Shown piece by piece: positions 48,201 to 64,000 of a DNA stretch of 64,000 nt; position 1 is the stretch's first letter; the number at the start of each line of letters is the position of its first letter. The stretch is from NCBI GenBank assembly GCA_051294375.1, contig CM119266.1:4648573-4712572 (forward strand), written 5' to 3'. This DNA is from Paraspadella gotoi. Its lineage: Eukaryota > Chaetognatha. The notes beneath the pieces were generated by a model that did not search any database, had not been told where the DNA came from, and worked only from the letters and a program-made list of their open reading frames with translations. The translations under genes were made by a program, and so were the position numbers.

Positions 48201-51114
48201 CTTCCGCCCAGGGCCTCTCCGCCGACCCTCAGCAAGCGCGAGCCTTTCCCACCAACTTCGCCTCCAACAGTCAAGTCGGCGGCTTCGGTCCTCAACGTCA
48301 ATCCGACGACGAAAACTCTTCGCTCAATTCCGGCGCCGAGTCGCTCGGCGGAGCCGGATCGCTTGGGGGAGGAAACGGCGCCCACTCGGGGGCGTTTCGT
48401 CACGTCCATAGCGCCAGTCCACAGCACAAGCCCACCTTTTATTTGGGGCAAGAGTACCAAGGTAAAGACTAAGTTATTCAGGCGGCTTTGTGACATTTGC
48501 CTCAAGATTCGGGGCTTGCGCATGCGCATGCTTTTCATACTTTTTCTTTTTTGTGCGCATTGCACAGGAACTCTTTGTCACAATAAAAGTTCCACGTGGC
48601 CAGAAAAAAGATGCAGAGTTAATAAGAATTCAACCGCTTCTGGTAAACTGTTAAAGCTTTTAAATTTAATATAATTTTTGTTATTTTTTTGGTTGCTTGA
48701 ATCCGAATTGAGCTTTCTATCATTAGTAAATTTTATTCTGTTTATGTCGATGACGTGGGGCTTGAAAGAAATAATACTAAATTAAAATAATATTCTTGAT
48801 TGTTTTAATACTGACTATACGAAGTATAAGTATTGTATAAGTACATCTTCAAGCTTCTATATTACTAATACTACGTGCCATCTCATTCAGGTTTTTCTTC
48901 GGACTTGAGCTTGGAAGTCTTCCAACGTTTGACCGACATTCAACTTGAATTGCGATCGCTCAAGGAACAGCAGGAGGTCGAAGTCGGGGTGACCAAAGCC
49001 GAAACCGCCAAGCTGCAAGACGAAATGGCCAAAATTCAGCAACACCTCGAGGAGCAGCTGAGAGAGGCCCAATACAGGTCAGTTCACTAATATGAATCGC
49101 GCTACGATTTCGACTTTTGTCACGGAGACTCAAAAAGCCGCCTCACTACCGACTACATTCAACCAAGGCTAAATGCCTTAGCGGGCCAATGCACCATCTC
49201 GTTCCTTCCGGGTTCAATCCCGGCGGTCTCACGCTTAGTTGGCAAACCGCGCCCGTGATAGGAGGCAACCAGGAATCACAGTTGATCACCTGTCGTTTCT
49301 AAACCTTTAAATTTGATCTTACTATATATAGATACGAGCGACTGGAGGAATTGATGAACGACAGTGCAGAATTGCATCGAAACGAGTTGCTCAATCTCAA
49401 GCAGGATCTCACGCAGTTCGCCGTCAAGGAAGAGTTGGAGCGCGTCGAGTATCGCAGCCGAGAACGATCCGACGAACTCAACGAACAACTCGAGGCTTGC
49501 GACAACAGGTCAGAACAATTATTTTTATTGTCGCAATCGCTTAGCGTTTGCGACGATATTGTAACGCTTTTGCGCATAAGTGTCGTCGTCGTCGTTGTTG
49601 TCGTCGGCGTTCCAAATTATAGATCGCCTTTTTTATGATTAAATTTGGGTGATGATAATAAGTAATGTGTAATGATAATATTCACTCATGATTTTCATTG
49701 ATATATTTAATACTTTTCCAATTTGCAATGTCCGCAATGATCCTTAATTGTTTGAATTTTATTTTTTGTTGCCATTAGTGCAATTTTTCTTGCTCAATAC
49801 TCATCGTTTAATCGTTTAATCTTCTTATTGTCTTAATTGTCAAATTGTCTTTTTATTTCAGAAAAAAAAAAATAAATAAAATTAAATTTGGGTGTATGAA
49901 GCTGAAAATTTATATACAGCTTCTCATCATCGATGTGCTTAAAATTGAGTTTTATCAAAACAAACAAATTTTCTCCTTTATTTTTATATTTCTTTCTCTC
50001 TCTCTCTTTTCTCTTTTAATTACATGTCTCTCTCCCTCTCTCTTTTCCCTAGTCACTGATTCATAGGGGAAAAAAATCGAGTCTGCAACTGGCTCTGCAG
50101 GGGCTTATTCTTTTTCTCTCTTTTCTCCTGCTGCTTTTGCTGCTGCCTTTTGATTTTTCTTTTTTTTTTGGTGCCTCTGCTGCTGCCGCTGCTGATTCGT
50201 CCGAAAACGATTTGGCTTCTCTCTCTCACTCTCTCTCTCTCTCTTTTCTTTTTTTTTCAATGAAAATGATTAGATTTTTTTTTTAATGCTGAAAAATAAA
50301 TTATCCTTTTTCAGTTTCCGGCCCGACTTTACAACTCTTAGTGGGATGCAATAGTTTTTGAGAAATCGTCTTTTTTTGTTTTTTTCTCAGGGGCTGCGTC
50401 TGCTGATTAGTTTATTTTTTGACAATGACAATGAAAATTGATAATAACAATTTTTTTTTTCAGAAACTGTAACTTTAATTTTCCTTGGTACTTTATTATT
50501 TTTTTTCAATTGACAATCGCAAAATATAATTTTTCTTTCTGTTTATAAATTGATTTTCTTTTCTTAAATTTTATTTTTTTTAGTATCAAAATTTGTCGTC
50601 AATCCAGATTTTTCTTATGAGATTGCTACGATCCTTATGCTTTTAAGATTTTTTTTTTTTAGGTATCATTAGTATTTGATTTTGTATACATCCCTAATTC
50701 CTCCCCTCCCCAGAGTTCAAAGAATGGAGAAGCAAGCTCAAGACGCTCAAATGCTTACGTTAGAGGGACTCGAAGCCACTTCTCTTTCCTCGCTGCCCAA
50801 ACTCATCAACATCGTCCTGCAACTACTTGGTCTAGTCATTGTCATTCTCAATACCGCATGTAGCGTCGTCATGCCATTTTTGAAAACGAGGTATAGTCAT
50901 TTCGTTTTCTTCCAAAATATAAACATTGTGAAACATTGTGAAACTTGAAAATAGTTTTCATTAATTTTATTTTAAAATTTAATTCAGGGTTCGACTTTTA
51001 ACGACGATTGTTATCGTCGCCGCCTTTGTGATATTGCATCATCAACGTAATTTCATGTGGAGCATACTGTCACAAATCATCAATGAATACCGACATTTAA
51101 CGGCTATACAGTAA
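45274..51114 (+). CDS. TMCC-family transmembrane and coiled-coil ER protein
   Basis: Ten phase-consistent exons: 45274-45525, 45638-45724, 45939-46042, 46298-46362, 47343-47783, 47898-48461, 48891-49077, 49332-49508, 50714-50890, 50988-51114; 726 residues. TMCC1-3 and the fly relative dementin are ER-anchored coiled-coil proteins; TMCC1 acts at ER-endosome contact sites. The family block runs from KVEQWLRKASQKK through an AIFEKRNMKHNVEI coiled coil (exon 5), then the GLKSVGANIREG motif followed by KPREIA (exon 6), further coiled coils (exons 7-9), and two C-terminal membrane segments: LPKLINIVLQLLGLVIVIL with following residues in exon 9 and LLTTIVIVAAFVIL in exon 10. The N-terminal exons encode Gly-, Ser- and Pro-rich disordered sequence and are the least certain. 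A mariner relic lies in the intron 46363-47342. The TMCC1/2/3 subtype cannot be decided. Confidence 0.9.
46437..47036 (-). mobile_element. Tc1/mariner relic with 23-bp perfect TIRs
   Basis: ATCTGACACATAATTATTGA plus three bases at 46437-46459 recurs inverted at 47014-47036. Inside, the minus strand encodes only an N-terminal helix-turn-helix segment (46653-46940) with SRPSIYRVIQRV and a GRPRK AT-hook-like linker typical of Tc1/mariner transposases. The DDE catalytic part is missing. It is in a TMCC intron. Confidence 0.72.
49125..49275 (+). repeat. Possible second tRNA-derived SINE or tRNA-like remnant
   Basis: Contains a clear B-box GGGTTCAATCCC within CCGGGTTCAATCCCGG and an upstream GGGCCAATGC; no full cloverleaf could be folded by eye. 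In a TMCC intron. Confidence 0.35.
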
Positions 51115-52535
51115 TATTTTTAAAAACCAAAATCCGTTTTCAAATCCTATTTAGCTCTTAACTAAATTTTAAAGCACTAAGAAGTTTCAACCTTTATTGA
51201 GATTATATTGTCATTGGATACTGCCCTTATATACCCTTATTCCATTTGTTTCATTCGGGCATCTCAAGGATTGCTAAAATCCTTCAGATGAATTGTATTT
51301 TGGACGTATCTGTGGCCTATGGCCTATATATTTGGCAGTTTATGGTATTATTATTTTATTATAACATTATATTTTTATTATAGCATTATTTTAGAAATCA
51401 AATTTATTTTGTACTTTTTGGTTTGGTACGAAACTATACTTCGAATTCCCCTTGCTTTATATAATTCATACTTTGTAATATATATCAGATTAATATATGT
51501 TTTTATTTTATATTATATCTTCAAGTATTTGTGATTTAAAAAGTTTTTTTCCATTGATAATGTGAATAAAAATTTTTTTCATATATTTTTTAGTATCCAG
51601 ACTTGTATAATTGGTGCGTCATAAGATATCTGAATTTACTAATCATCCCTAGTTTCAATTTTAATACGTAATATTTATTGTTTAGTTACTAACACGTTTT
51701 CTAAACTGTCATTTTTTATCCGTTTTTTTTTTAAACTATGTTCATGATAGTTGGTTGTAGATTCTTGATAATTCGTGTACATTGAGTATTATAATTGACG
51801 GATAAAACTTGGCAGTTATAGTTCAGTTCTTATTTTTATCCACACAAACGCTTGAAGAACTACCACAATTCCGTGCGAAACTGTTTGATAATAAGTTGGT
51901 TAAAAAGTCGTGATAATGATTTTGTGATGTTTGAATAGCGTTTAAATTATTGATATTCCCTCGCTCTTGCAATACACTTGTCACTTTTTCTTATTTTTTT
52001 TTATTTTGCGGCATCTGATTTTGGTTATATAGACTAGAGCTGTTCTTATTTATATTTGAATTGAATAATTTTCGAATTTTTATCATGCTTTGTGCTGATA
52101 ATTTTACAAATTTTTAATAAAAGTTTGGGTAACGCAATTTTATTTTGCATTTTATTTAAAAATCAGGTATGGAATCTAATGTGGAAAATTTAAACAGCTA
52201 GTTAATTATTTTACTTGAATTTTATTCCTTTCCCTTGGGGTAAATCGGGGATCGTATATTTTTTTTTAAACAAAGGTCAATTAATTTGCTGAGTATGAGC
52301 ATTATTGAAAACCTATGACGTTTTCGCTCAGTCAAAAATAGGCTGATCATTGATCAATGATCATGTAAGAAGAGAATACCAATAAAATAAAGGATAATTT
52401 GGGCTGAGAAATTCATGGAACGGCAATGTCGATGGAATTTTTGTTTGTTGAATCAATTCTTCTTCATTTAAGTCATCATTCCTGTTTAAAAAAAGATTAT
52501 AACTTAACCAAAGAAGCGAGAAAACTATTGTGACT
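51115..52535. other. TMCC 3' UTR and spacer
   Basis: Very AT-rich; contains only the poly(A) signal and a short palindrome around 52345-52364. No gene recognised. Confidence 0.45.
51565..51570 (+). terminator. Poly(A) signal AATAAA of the TMCC gene
   Basis: Canonical hexamer 450 bp after the stop. Confidence 0.45.
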
Positions 52536-54607
52536 ATGGTTTGTTGGGCGGAACCTAATCCAAAGGTGAAATCCCGCACCGAGGATGAATGCGATTGCTT
52601 GGCGGCGATTCGCGAGATGGAGACTGACCGACCGCTCATGGAGAAATTGTCCAACGTTGAAAAGGCCATCAAGAAAAACGTCAAGGGAGTGACGGCCTGC
52701 GCCGAGGGCGCCCTCTACAGCGTCCCCTCGCTCCAGATCGATCTGCGCAAGAAGCCCAATCAAGACCCGTTCACCGCGCTACAGTCCCGCACCCTGACGG
52801 CGGACCAGTCAAAGATCCTCACCCTCGACACTTACCCTTGGACGGACGATCAGATCCGCGAGTTGGTCTCTCACTGCGGACGAGCGCCTTGGGGCGGGAC
52901 CGAACGCGGGATGGCGTTGGCCGGGAATCAGTCGCACACGGACCGACGCTGCTGGCAGCTCGAGCCGGAGAAGATCCTCTTTAAGAATTACCACGAGTGG
53001 GAAACGAAGGCGTTGAAGACCCTCAAGCGGAAGATCATTCAGGCCATGTCATCGCCAAAGACGCTCAAGGAAAAGGACGTCTCCCTCACCTTCCACAAGA
53101 TGCTCGTCTACGAAGAGAACGGCAAGTATCTGCCGCACCGCGAGGCGCCTCGAGGACCGCATCACTTTGGCACCCTCATCATCATCCTTCCGGTGAAGCA
53201 CACAGGCGGCCACCTGCTCGTCAGACATCAGGGAGAGGAGTGGTGCGTCGACTCCTCCAAACGCAAGTCGGTCGTCAGGTGCACCTGGGCCGCTTTTTTC
53301 AATGAGGCTGAATACGAGGTGAGAATAAAGGGCGAGAAGTGATAGAGTGATGTCAATGTGATTCTGTAAAAAATGATATTTTTTTTTATTGGACATATGA
53401 TTTAATACGGAGTTAGTCGTAAATTAACTGACCACTCATATTTAGTTATTAGGATTTTAAATCTTATTCCATCTTGAAACTCAATTCATTCTGTTATTAC
53501 GGACTAGTTACATTCTTAACCTTATATTTTCTGACTTATGTCGATTGTCGATGCAAAAAGGTTGAGCTTTATTCTGGTTGGGTCAGGTAAAAGAAGTGAC
53601 ATCCGGGGCCCGCGTCAGCCTCATGTACTACATCTTCGGCAAAAGCAAATCCGGCGAAGTCCCTCGCGCCGTCCCCATCAAAGTGGAGGAGAACGCGGTT
53701 GTGAAGACCCTCCGCGCGTTGGCCAATCACGGACCCGGTGCGCCCAAGAGGGTCGGCCTCATCCTGGAGAACAAATACAACCCCAGGGTTTTCTCGTCGG
53801 AGGGATTAAGGGGAAAAGATCGTCTTCTCTACAACCTCCTCGTCTCCTCGACCTTCGTCATCAAGTTGACCTTCATTCGCGTCCTCTTCTGCGCCATCGG
53901 TCCAGACGACAACGGGGATTGCGGACTGCAGGATTGTCCCAAGCACCTCATCGATCAGGTCGCTCCTGATTGGGGGGGATGTTTGATTTGCTTGTGGTGA
54001 AGAGTTGGGGAAATGACATTTTGTTTCAGATAAAGGTTGTTTATATTTCTTTTACCAGGCTTTCTTAATAAAATTGGTCGTCGGAGTCCTTTGGTTATTG
54101 CAAGTGATAGTTTGCTTGGATTCCGTGTTTCTTGACCATAAACCTTTTCATCTCATCTTTGGTTCCAATTCTTTGGGTTCTATTTGTCAGGAAGTTTGGG
54201 AGATCGACCTCACATCGGAGAAAGAGTGGCAGTTCGGGAAGAGGGAACACCCCTGCCGCAAGCTCCCAGGAGAGATGCCCTGGCTTCACCGCGACCTCAT
54301 GGACGAGGCGAAGCGGATGAGCCGAGTGGACAAGAACGTGAGAGGCACGGCCAACGAGGGTTGCCAGTTGGGGGAGACCTATCGCACGGGGGCGTTGCTC
54401 ATCACCATCGATCAGAGTTACGTGGATCTCTACGACGGACCCTTCACCGTCTTCTTTCCCGCCGCCGACCCAGACGTGCCCGGAGTGGCCCAGCGCGAGG
54501 ACTTTGATTGGGGCCGCGCCAAATGGTCGCTCGGACCCACGGAGCAAGATCTTGTCATGTTCGACGACGACGACGACGAAGAGGACGAGGCAAGCGAGTC
54601 CGAGTGA
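52536..54607 (+). CDS. 2OG-Fe(II)-oxygenase-fold protein with altered iron ligands
   Basis: Three phase-0 exons, 52536-53318, 53587-53958 and 54191-54607; 523 residues. The core follows a 2-oxoglutarate/Fe(II) oxygenase family also common in fungi: KMLVYEENGKYLPHRE, HFGTLIIILP, HTGGHLLVRHQGEEW, then across the exon 1-2 junction EAEYEVKEVTSGARVSL. In active relatives the iron is held by HxD and a distal His in a CEHEV-like context, and an Arg in TSGxR binds 2-oxoglutarate. Here the first pair reads His201-Arg-Glu203 and the distal position is Tyr260, while Arg270 is kept. Iron-dependent catalysis is therefore doubtful, and a scaffold or regulatory role is possible. The C-terminus ends in an acidic Asp/Glu run. 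Substrate and pathway are unknown. The ATG at 52536 is the first in this frame; an upstream non-coding exon cannot be excluded. Confidence 0.75.
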
Positions 54608-55390
54608 AATCTATCGGTCGACCAAAACAAAAGACGCTCTTGAAAATTTAAATGCTACCTAGCGCCCTCTAGATTTATATGCGTAGGTTGTTTTAATGTT
54701 TACCTTGTAGGTATCGAATCAATTTGAACTGAAAATATTTTTATTAACTTATTCTATTTATTAGTTATTATATGATTTTCGTTGAGCTAATTTTTTACGG
54801 ATAATTAGCTACCGCTTTTTTATTCCTGTAGTTATTTGTCGAATAACAAGAATTAGAAGGACGAAAAAGGAGACGGATTAAAAGACTCGGATTAAAAATC
54901 CAAATTTCATCATCGCTTCTCTCCTTTGCTCATTTTGATTCTAATTCCCGTGTTGAATTGTTGATGTTCTCAGTCATCAAATTTGACGGAAAAGCGAAAC
55001 AAATTTTTATTTAATGGCAAAAGTTTTCAGCGAGCGTTCCTTTGAATTTTCATCGTTCCTAACACTAGCGCATTATGATATTAGCATAAAAACTTATCCA
55101 GCACCTCATGAAAATATAAATAACAATTTTTCTTCGTATTCTTAAAGATTCTTATAGATAATAAGTTGTTAAAAAAATAGCTTTTTTAATGGCTTGTACT
55201 TTGCACTGAGAATCATAATGGCCTGAAGCCAAGTCTGCACTTTCCGAAAAAAAAACACAAATCATTCCTCAAAGAAACAAAAAAAATAATCAAACTATTT
55301 TTTTAATTATTTCTCTGCGGAAGAACTAAGTAAACAATACTAAAACCCTCTCCAACTTGGAGTCCAAGCCCCTTTCAGTTTAAATTTATC
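54608..55390. other. Spacer downstream of the 2OG-oxygenase-like gene
   Basis: AT-rich; 3' UTR of the upstream gene probably ends in the first few hundred bases. No other feature recognised before the minus-strand frame at 55391. Confidence 0.4.
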
Positions 55391-55675
55391 TTATTTTTCT
55401 TCCCTTTGACTTTTATTTTTCAACGTCTTCTTCAATATTGGGCCCGAAAGTGAAGTATTGTTCTCTCTTCGCAAATAGTTGAACAGCGGAACTGATTTCT
55501 GGTTACGTGCATAAAATCCTTTTTTCCAGTTATAATAATCGTATTCTACTGTTTGCTGGGGCACCAGGGCACCTCGATACGTTCGAGAAACAGGATATCA
55601 GACAATCTTCTTCAAAACAGGTTTTTCTTGTGCAAGAATATCTGGTTTTTCTTCCAGCACACAATGAATAGGCTT
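55391..55675 (-). pseudogene. Protein-like minus-strand frame interrupted by one in-frame TGA
   Basis: A single minus-strand frame runs from 55675 to TAA at 55391-55393 with a TGA at 55598-55600. Both halves look coding: before it HCVLEEKPDILAQEKPVLKK, after it SRTYRGALVPQQTVEYDYYN and WKKGFYARNQKSVPLFNYL. No splice pair removing the TGA in phase was found. It may be a recent pseudogene, a missed intron or sequencing error; recoding is less likely. Family unknown. Confidence 0.35.
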
Positions 55676-56023
55676 TTATCGATATAATTATTAAGAAAAT
55701 TATTTACAAATTTATTTTTTACAAATAAACAAAAAGTTTCACTTCTGCAAATTATTTATTAGGGCATTTTTCAAGAATTAAACTGAAAGTTATATGAAAT
55801 GAAGTTTTTCCGCTCCTATTTATCTAAAAAATTTTTGAAAAATCAATTTCGGTTTATCTCCCACTGCACTCATCTTAGTATGTGTTTTGATTTCTTTCAT
55901 CCTGATCCTCAGTTGCTAAAATGAAAATTTAAAATTTCTTTGCCACAATAAACTGAATTTAACTGAGGCGTAATTTGGTTCGTAACTCGTGGAGGACGAG
56001 TGCTGGCGACTACTGTCCGAAAC

Positions 56024-57702
<1,679 letters not shown>

Positions 57703-59570
57703 CGACTTCCACTGACTATCACCACGTCACGTGGCTGGTGAATGGAACCAGGTCTAGCCTTCTTATCTGCCCCCCTCTCCCCCCTTCCATTCGCTCCCTT
57801 CTCTGCTTTAGTGATAAACAGCCCCTCGGCCCTTTTCTCGGCATGCGGCCCTATTTCGCCGACTTGAAAATGCTCTACACGTTTCTGCTACTGTAGGGAA
57901 TTTTAGTGAATTTTTTTTTTTTCAGTTGTCGTCATTCTTGGGCGCGTTGAATTCTGCCGTTGAAAATTATGTCCGCCGTCTAGTTTTGAAAAAAAAATTG
58001 GGCCATATTTACAAGCGATTCTTTGTAATTAATTTCCGCGTTGAACTGTAAATTTCAGTTGTTCCTTTCACAACAATTTCGGCTGAGGATTAAAACTTTT
58101 ATTATAATCGGCGAAATAGAAATGTCCAACCGTTCATAAAAATGTTCTGCACACGATTGCGTAATATGTATCTATTGATGTCTTCACAGGATATGAATGG
58201 TGTTAAAACGTTCTCTTGTATGATAAAAGCAGACTTATACAAAACACAATGTTCGTCGAAAACTGGCTGCCTCCTTTTTACAGGATAACAACTAAGTCAT
58301 ATATGGGTTTAATTTTAAATCTGGTGAAATTTTTTTTTGTTTCACTCTTGTAGTTTTTTTCTTTTTTTTTTTTTGTAAAGCGAAGTAAACGAGTTCTTAT
58401 ATTTTATTAGTTTTCATCAAATCACAATCAATGATTCGCAGGACTTATATATTTATTAATATCATATAGTATATTGTAGATAACTTAGTTGTAATTTGAT
58501 GACCCAATTTATTTTGCGTAATCAATATTTTTTTAAATGCTCTGTCACTTTAGCATTCCCGGTAATCCTATAATGTTAAAATTGATTTATTATTAATTGT
58601 AAAAAAATTGTAATAAATCATTTTTTAGAAAGATTATTTTTTATTTCAGTTTTTAAAAAGTTTGACGAATTGAGTTTGGTTTTATATTATATATAAGTAT
58701 CAGCTAATATTAACAATTACTGATAGTCTTAAAAGTATAATTACAAAAGCATTACAGATGTATATCCGAGATTAAAACTATTAATATCAGTGCAATATTT
58801 TTTGTTGATAATATTAGGTGAAAATTAGATATTAGCCATCTGAAAAATAGAATCCTAGATTTTTAAATGACCTTTTGTTGCTACGTCAAGAGTTGATTTC
58901 CGAGACGGATGGCAGGATGGGTGGGATTCTCTGTTGGAGATTCTCGATTCGATCCTCGCTCGATCCTCCCGAGCGAAAAGATCGATCCGAGATTTCTCTA
59001 TCTCTGACGGGTTTTCGATCGTCGAGTGAGCGAACCACTCCATTGCACGATCCTCCTAAATCGATCCTTCCTCTCTTCGAGAGCAATCCACATCCCCACG
59101 CTTCCTCACCTACTACCTCTCGCCCACGCACGTTGTACACCTTCTCTTTCTAACGCCACCCTTCCCACTATACTTAGGATAGTAGAAAAGACATGATCAT
59201 CTGATGCGATTCCTTGTTTCAACAATTTCTACATCTCCCTCTTCCCGATCTTAAACAAACCTTTTTTCTCATCTCCCCCCCCTCTCAATCCGCTTATCAG
59301 AAAGCTCCACACCCCATTCTTTCTATTTTTCTTCGCGCCCCACTCATGTTTCTCGTGAGAGAGAAAGAGAGAGAGAGAGGAGAAAGAGAAAGAGAGAGAG
59401 AGAGACTCCGCTTCAACGCGCTCGTCAGACCTTTTTCACTTTTTTCGTCCGTTGCAAAGAGGCTCGTTGTTCACCTCTCGTTGCAACCAAATTTAATTAA
59501 TAATAAATTAATAATAATAATAATATAATTTTTCGTTGGGTTTATTTTTCTTCGCTGCGAATCTGACATA
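57703..59570. other. GOLPH3 3' UTR and alpha-tubulin upstream region
   Basis: 57900-58850 is AT-rich and unremarkable. 58880-59130 is GC-richer with many GATC words and could be a non-coding exon or regulatory block. 59340-59500 has (GA)n tracts and CpG sequence, probably the tubulin core promoter and 5' UTR. Confidence 0.4.
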
Positions 59571-62996
<3,426 letters not shown>

Positions 62997-63166
62997 AGTG
63001 GAGATAAAAATTTGCATGAACGCCACCAAAAAAAATAAAAAACCAAAAAACCAAAAAAAAAACAACAAATTCAAGTCGCTCGTCCTAAAATCGAGCAACC
63101 GACCAATCCTAATGTTATATTTATTAACGTATTTATTATCTATTTGTTACGTTCAATTCGCGAAGA

Positions 63167-63172
63167 AATAAA
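63167..63172 (+). terminator. Poly(A) signal AATAAA of alpha-tubulin
   Basis: Canonical hexamer 170 bp after the stop, about 150 bp from the opposing LZTFL1 signal at 63319-63324. Confidence 0.6.
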
Positions 63173-63318
63173 TACAACTTAGTGTTTACTAGCTAGTTTT
63201 TATTTTTACTCGGAAACCTCGGGATTCCTAAAAAAAATATATGAATGGATAATTTTTATATTGGTTGTACCAATTTCATATATATATATATATAAAACGC
63301 GTGATAGAAACTTGATAC

Positions 63319-63324
63319 TTTATT
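63319..63324 (-). terminator. Poly(A) signal AATAAA of LZTFL1
   Basis: TTTATT on the plus strand, 250 bp beyond the LZTFL1 stop. Confidence 0.5.
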
Positions 63325-63576
63325 GTAACAAACTGTGCATAATAAAAACAGATTGGCGATGAGTTGGGGATCAATCTCGATCATTAAAACTAAGTTAGTG
63401 ACAGATATGCCTATTTTAATATGTATTACGGTCATTAACATACAGAGATTTTTTACAAGTAGAGAATCCTCCCTTTCATTATTGTTAAGAGAGTCGATTG
63501 GATTTTGAGGAGAGACTAGAAACAAGAAAACGGATGAAACGTGGATTAGTAGGGTGAATGTCTGTAGATCTTCTCA

Positions 63577-64000
63577 TCAGTCGTTCGAAGCGCCCTCATA
63601 CCTAAATAGAAAATGATTAATTCATGTAAATTGCCAAAAGTCGCTTAATATCGAAGTCACAATCATAGAGTTATAAAAAGGGTCACAAATATTCAAACTT
63701 CTTACAATTTACTAACAAATGCAAATTAGATTGAACTTAATTTTCTTTGGGTACAATAATTCTTACTTGGCTAATTTGGTTCTCAAGTCCTTGATTACGT
63801 TGTTTTTTTGCCCAAGCATTTTTTTCAGGTTTTGATAGACGCTCGTTTGCGCAAACTTTTTCTCCAACTGTTGCTCGGCCGTTTCGAGCTGCTCGTGAAC
63901 GCGAAGGAGTTCGTGTTTAGCCGAAGTCAATTCGTCGCCGAGAAGCGCTTCCTTTGTCGTCGACGAAGACGCCGTCTGGATTGTTAAAGGGAACGCCCTC
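63577..64000 (-). CDS. LZTFL1: LZTFL1 (BBS17) 3' end, cut by window edge
   Basis: Two terminal exons on the minus strand: one running from the window edge (at least 63975) down to 63777, and the last from 63601 to the TGA at 63577-63579, joined by GTAAGA...TTTAG in phase. The protein reads as the final coiled coil of leucine zipper transcription factor-like 1: LTSAKHELLRVHEQL, QQLEKKFAQTSVYQNLK, then NNVIKDLRTKLAKYE and a short tail. LZTFL1 is a cytosolic coiled-coil protein that regulates BBSome traffic into cilia. A CCAG at about 63976-63979 could be an acceptor, or the exon may continue past the edge, since that frame stays open. It is tail-to-tail with alpha-tubulin; a minus-strand AATAAA lies at 63319-63324. 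Confidence 0.9.

Noticed and set aside
49180-49235. Functional tRNA gene
   Set aside because: Only a good B-box is visible; no complete cloverleaf with an acceptor stem could be formed by eye.

Overview
This window is nuclear DNA of an invertebrate animal. Its genes are split by many GT-AG introns, its exons are GC-rich and its introns and spacers are AT-rich. It encodes metazoan proteins (GSE1, EEIG1/FAM102, a Rubicon-homology protein, DOT1L, MGAT1, prefoldin 6, TMCC, GOLPH3, alpha-tubulin, LZTFL1). It also carries Penelope-like retroelements, Tc1/mariner debris and tRNA-derived SINEs. I cannot name the phylum; an arthropod-like ecdysozoan is only a guess. All exon models below were built by hand from splice signals and reading-phase agreement.

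Left part (1-28.5 kb): one long plus-strand gene, 5'-incomplete, with 23 phase-consistent exons ending at 28493. Its C-terminal half is GSE1-like, and its N-terminal part carries three repeated paired-CxxC modules. A 9.4-kb intron of this gene holds a complete 16-exon minus-strand gene (14752-22763) with an EEIG1/FAM102-type N-terminal C2 domain. One intron of that nested gene holds a decayed Penelope-like element of about 3.1 kb with inverted terminal modules, each containing a hammerhead-ribozyme core. The large introns also hold older Penelope fragments, a 21-bp-TIR MITE, a 1.28-kb TIR element and short interspersed repeats.

Middle part (30-51 kb): in order on the plus strand, a protein with a shortened Rubicon-homology domain, the histone H3K79 methyltransferase DOT1L (7 exons), MGAT1 (2 exons, apparent GC-AG intron), prefoldin subunit 6 (2 exons, GC-AG intron) and a TMCC-family ER coiled-coil protein (10 exons, one intron with a mariner relic).

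Right part (52-64 kb): a 2OG-Fe(II)-oxygenase-like protein with altered iron ligands, GOLPH3 (4 exons), alpha-tubulin (9 exons, possible alternative first coding exon) and, on the minus strand at the right edge, the 3' end of LZTFL1.

The genes do not form one pathway. They are mostly single-copy housekeeping and chromatin genes (GSE1, DOT1L), secretory-pathway genes (MGAT1, GOLPH3, TMCC) and cytoskeletal or ciliary genes (prefoldin 6, alpha-tubulin, LZTFL1). The accessory interest lies in the GSE1 introns, in the unusual first exon and K40 loop of the tubulin, and in three small unrecognised minus-strand reading frames in spacers.
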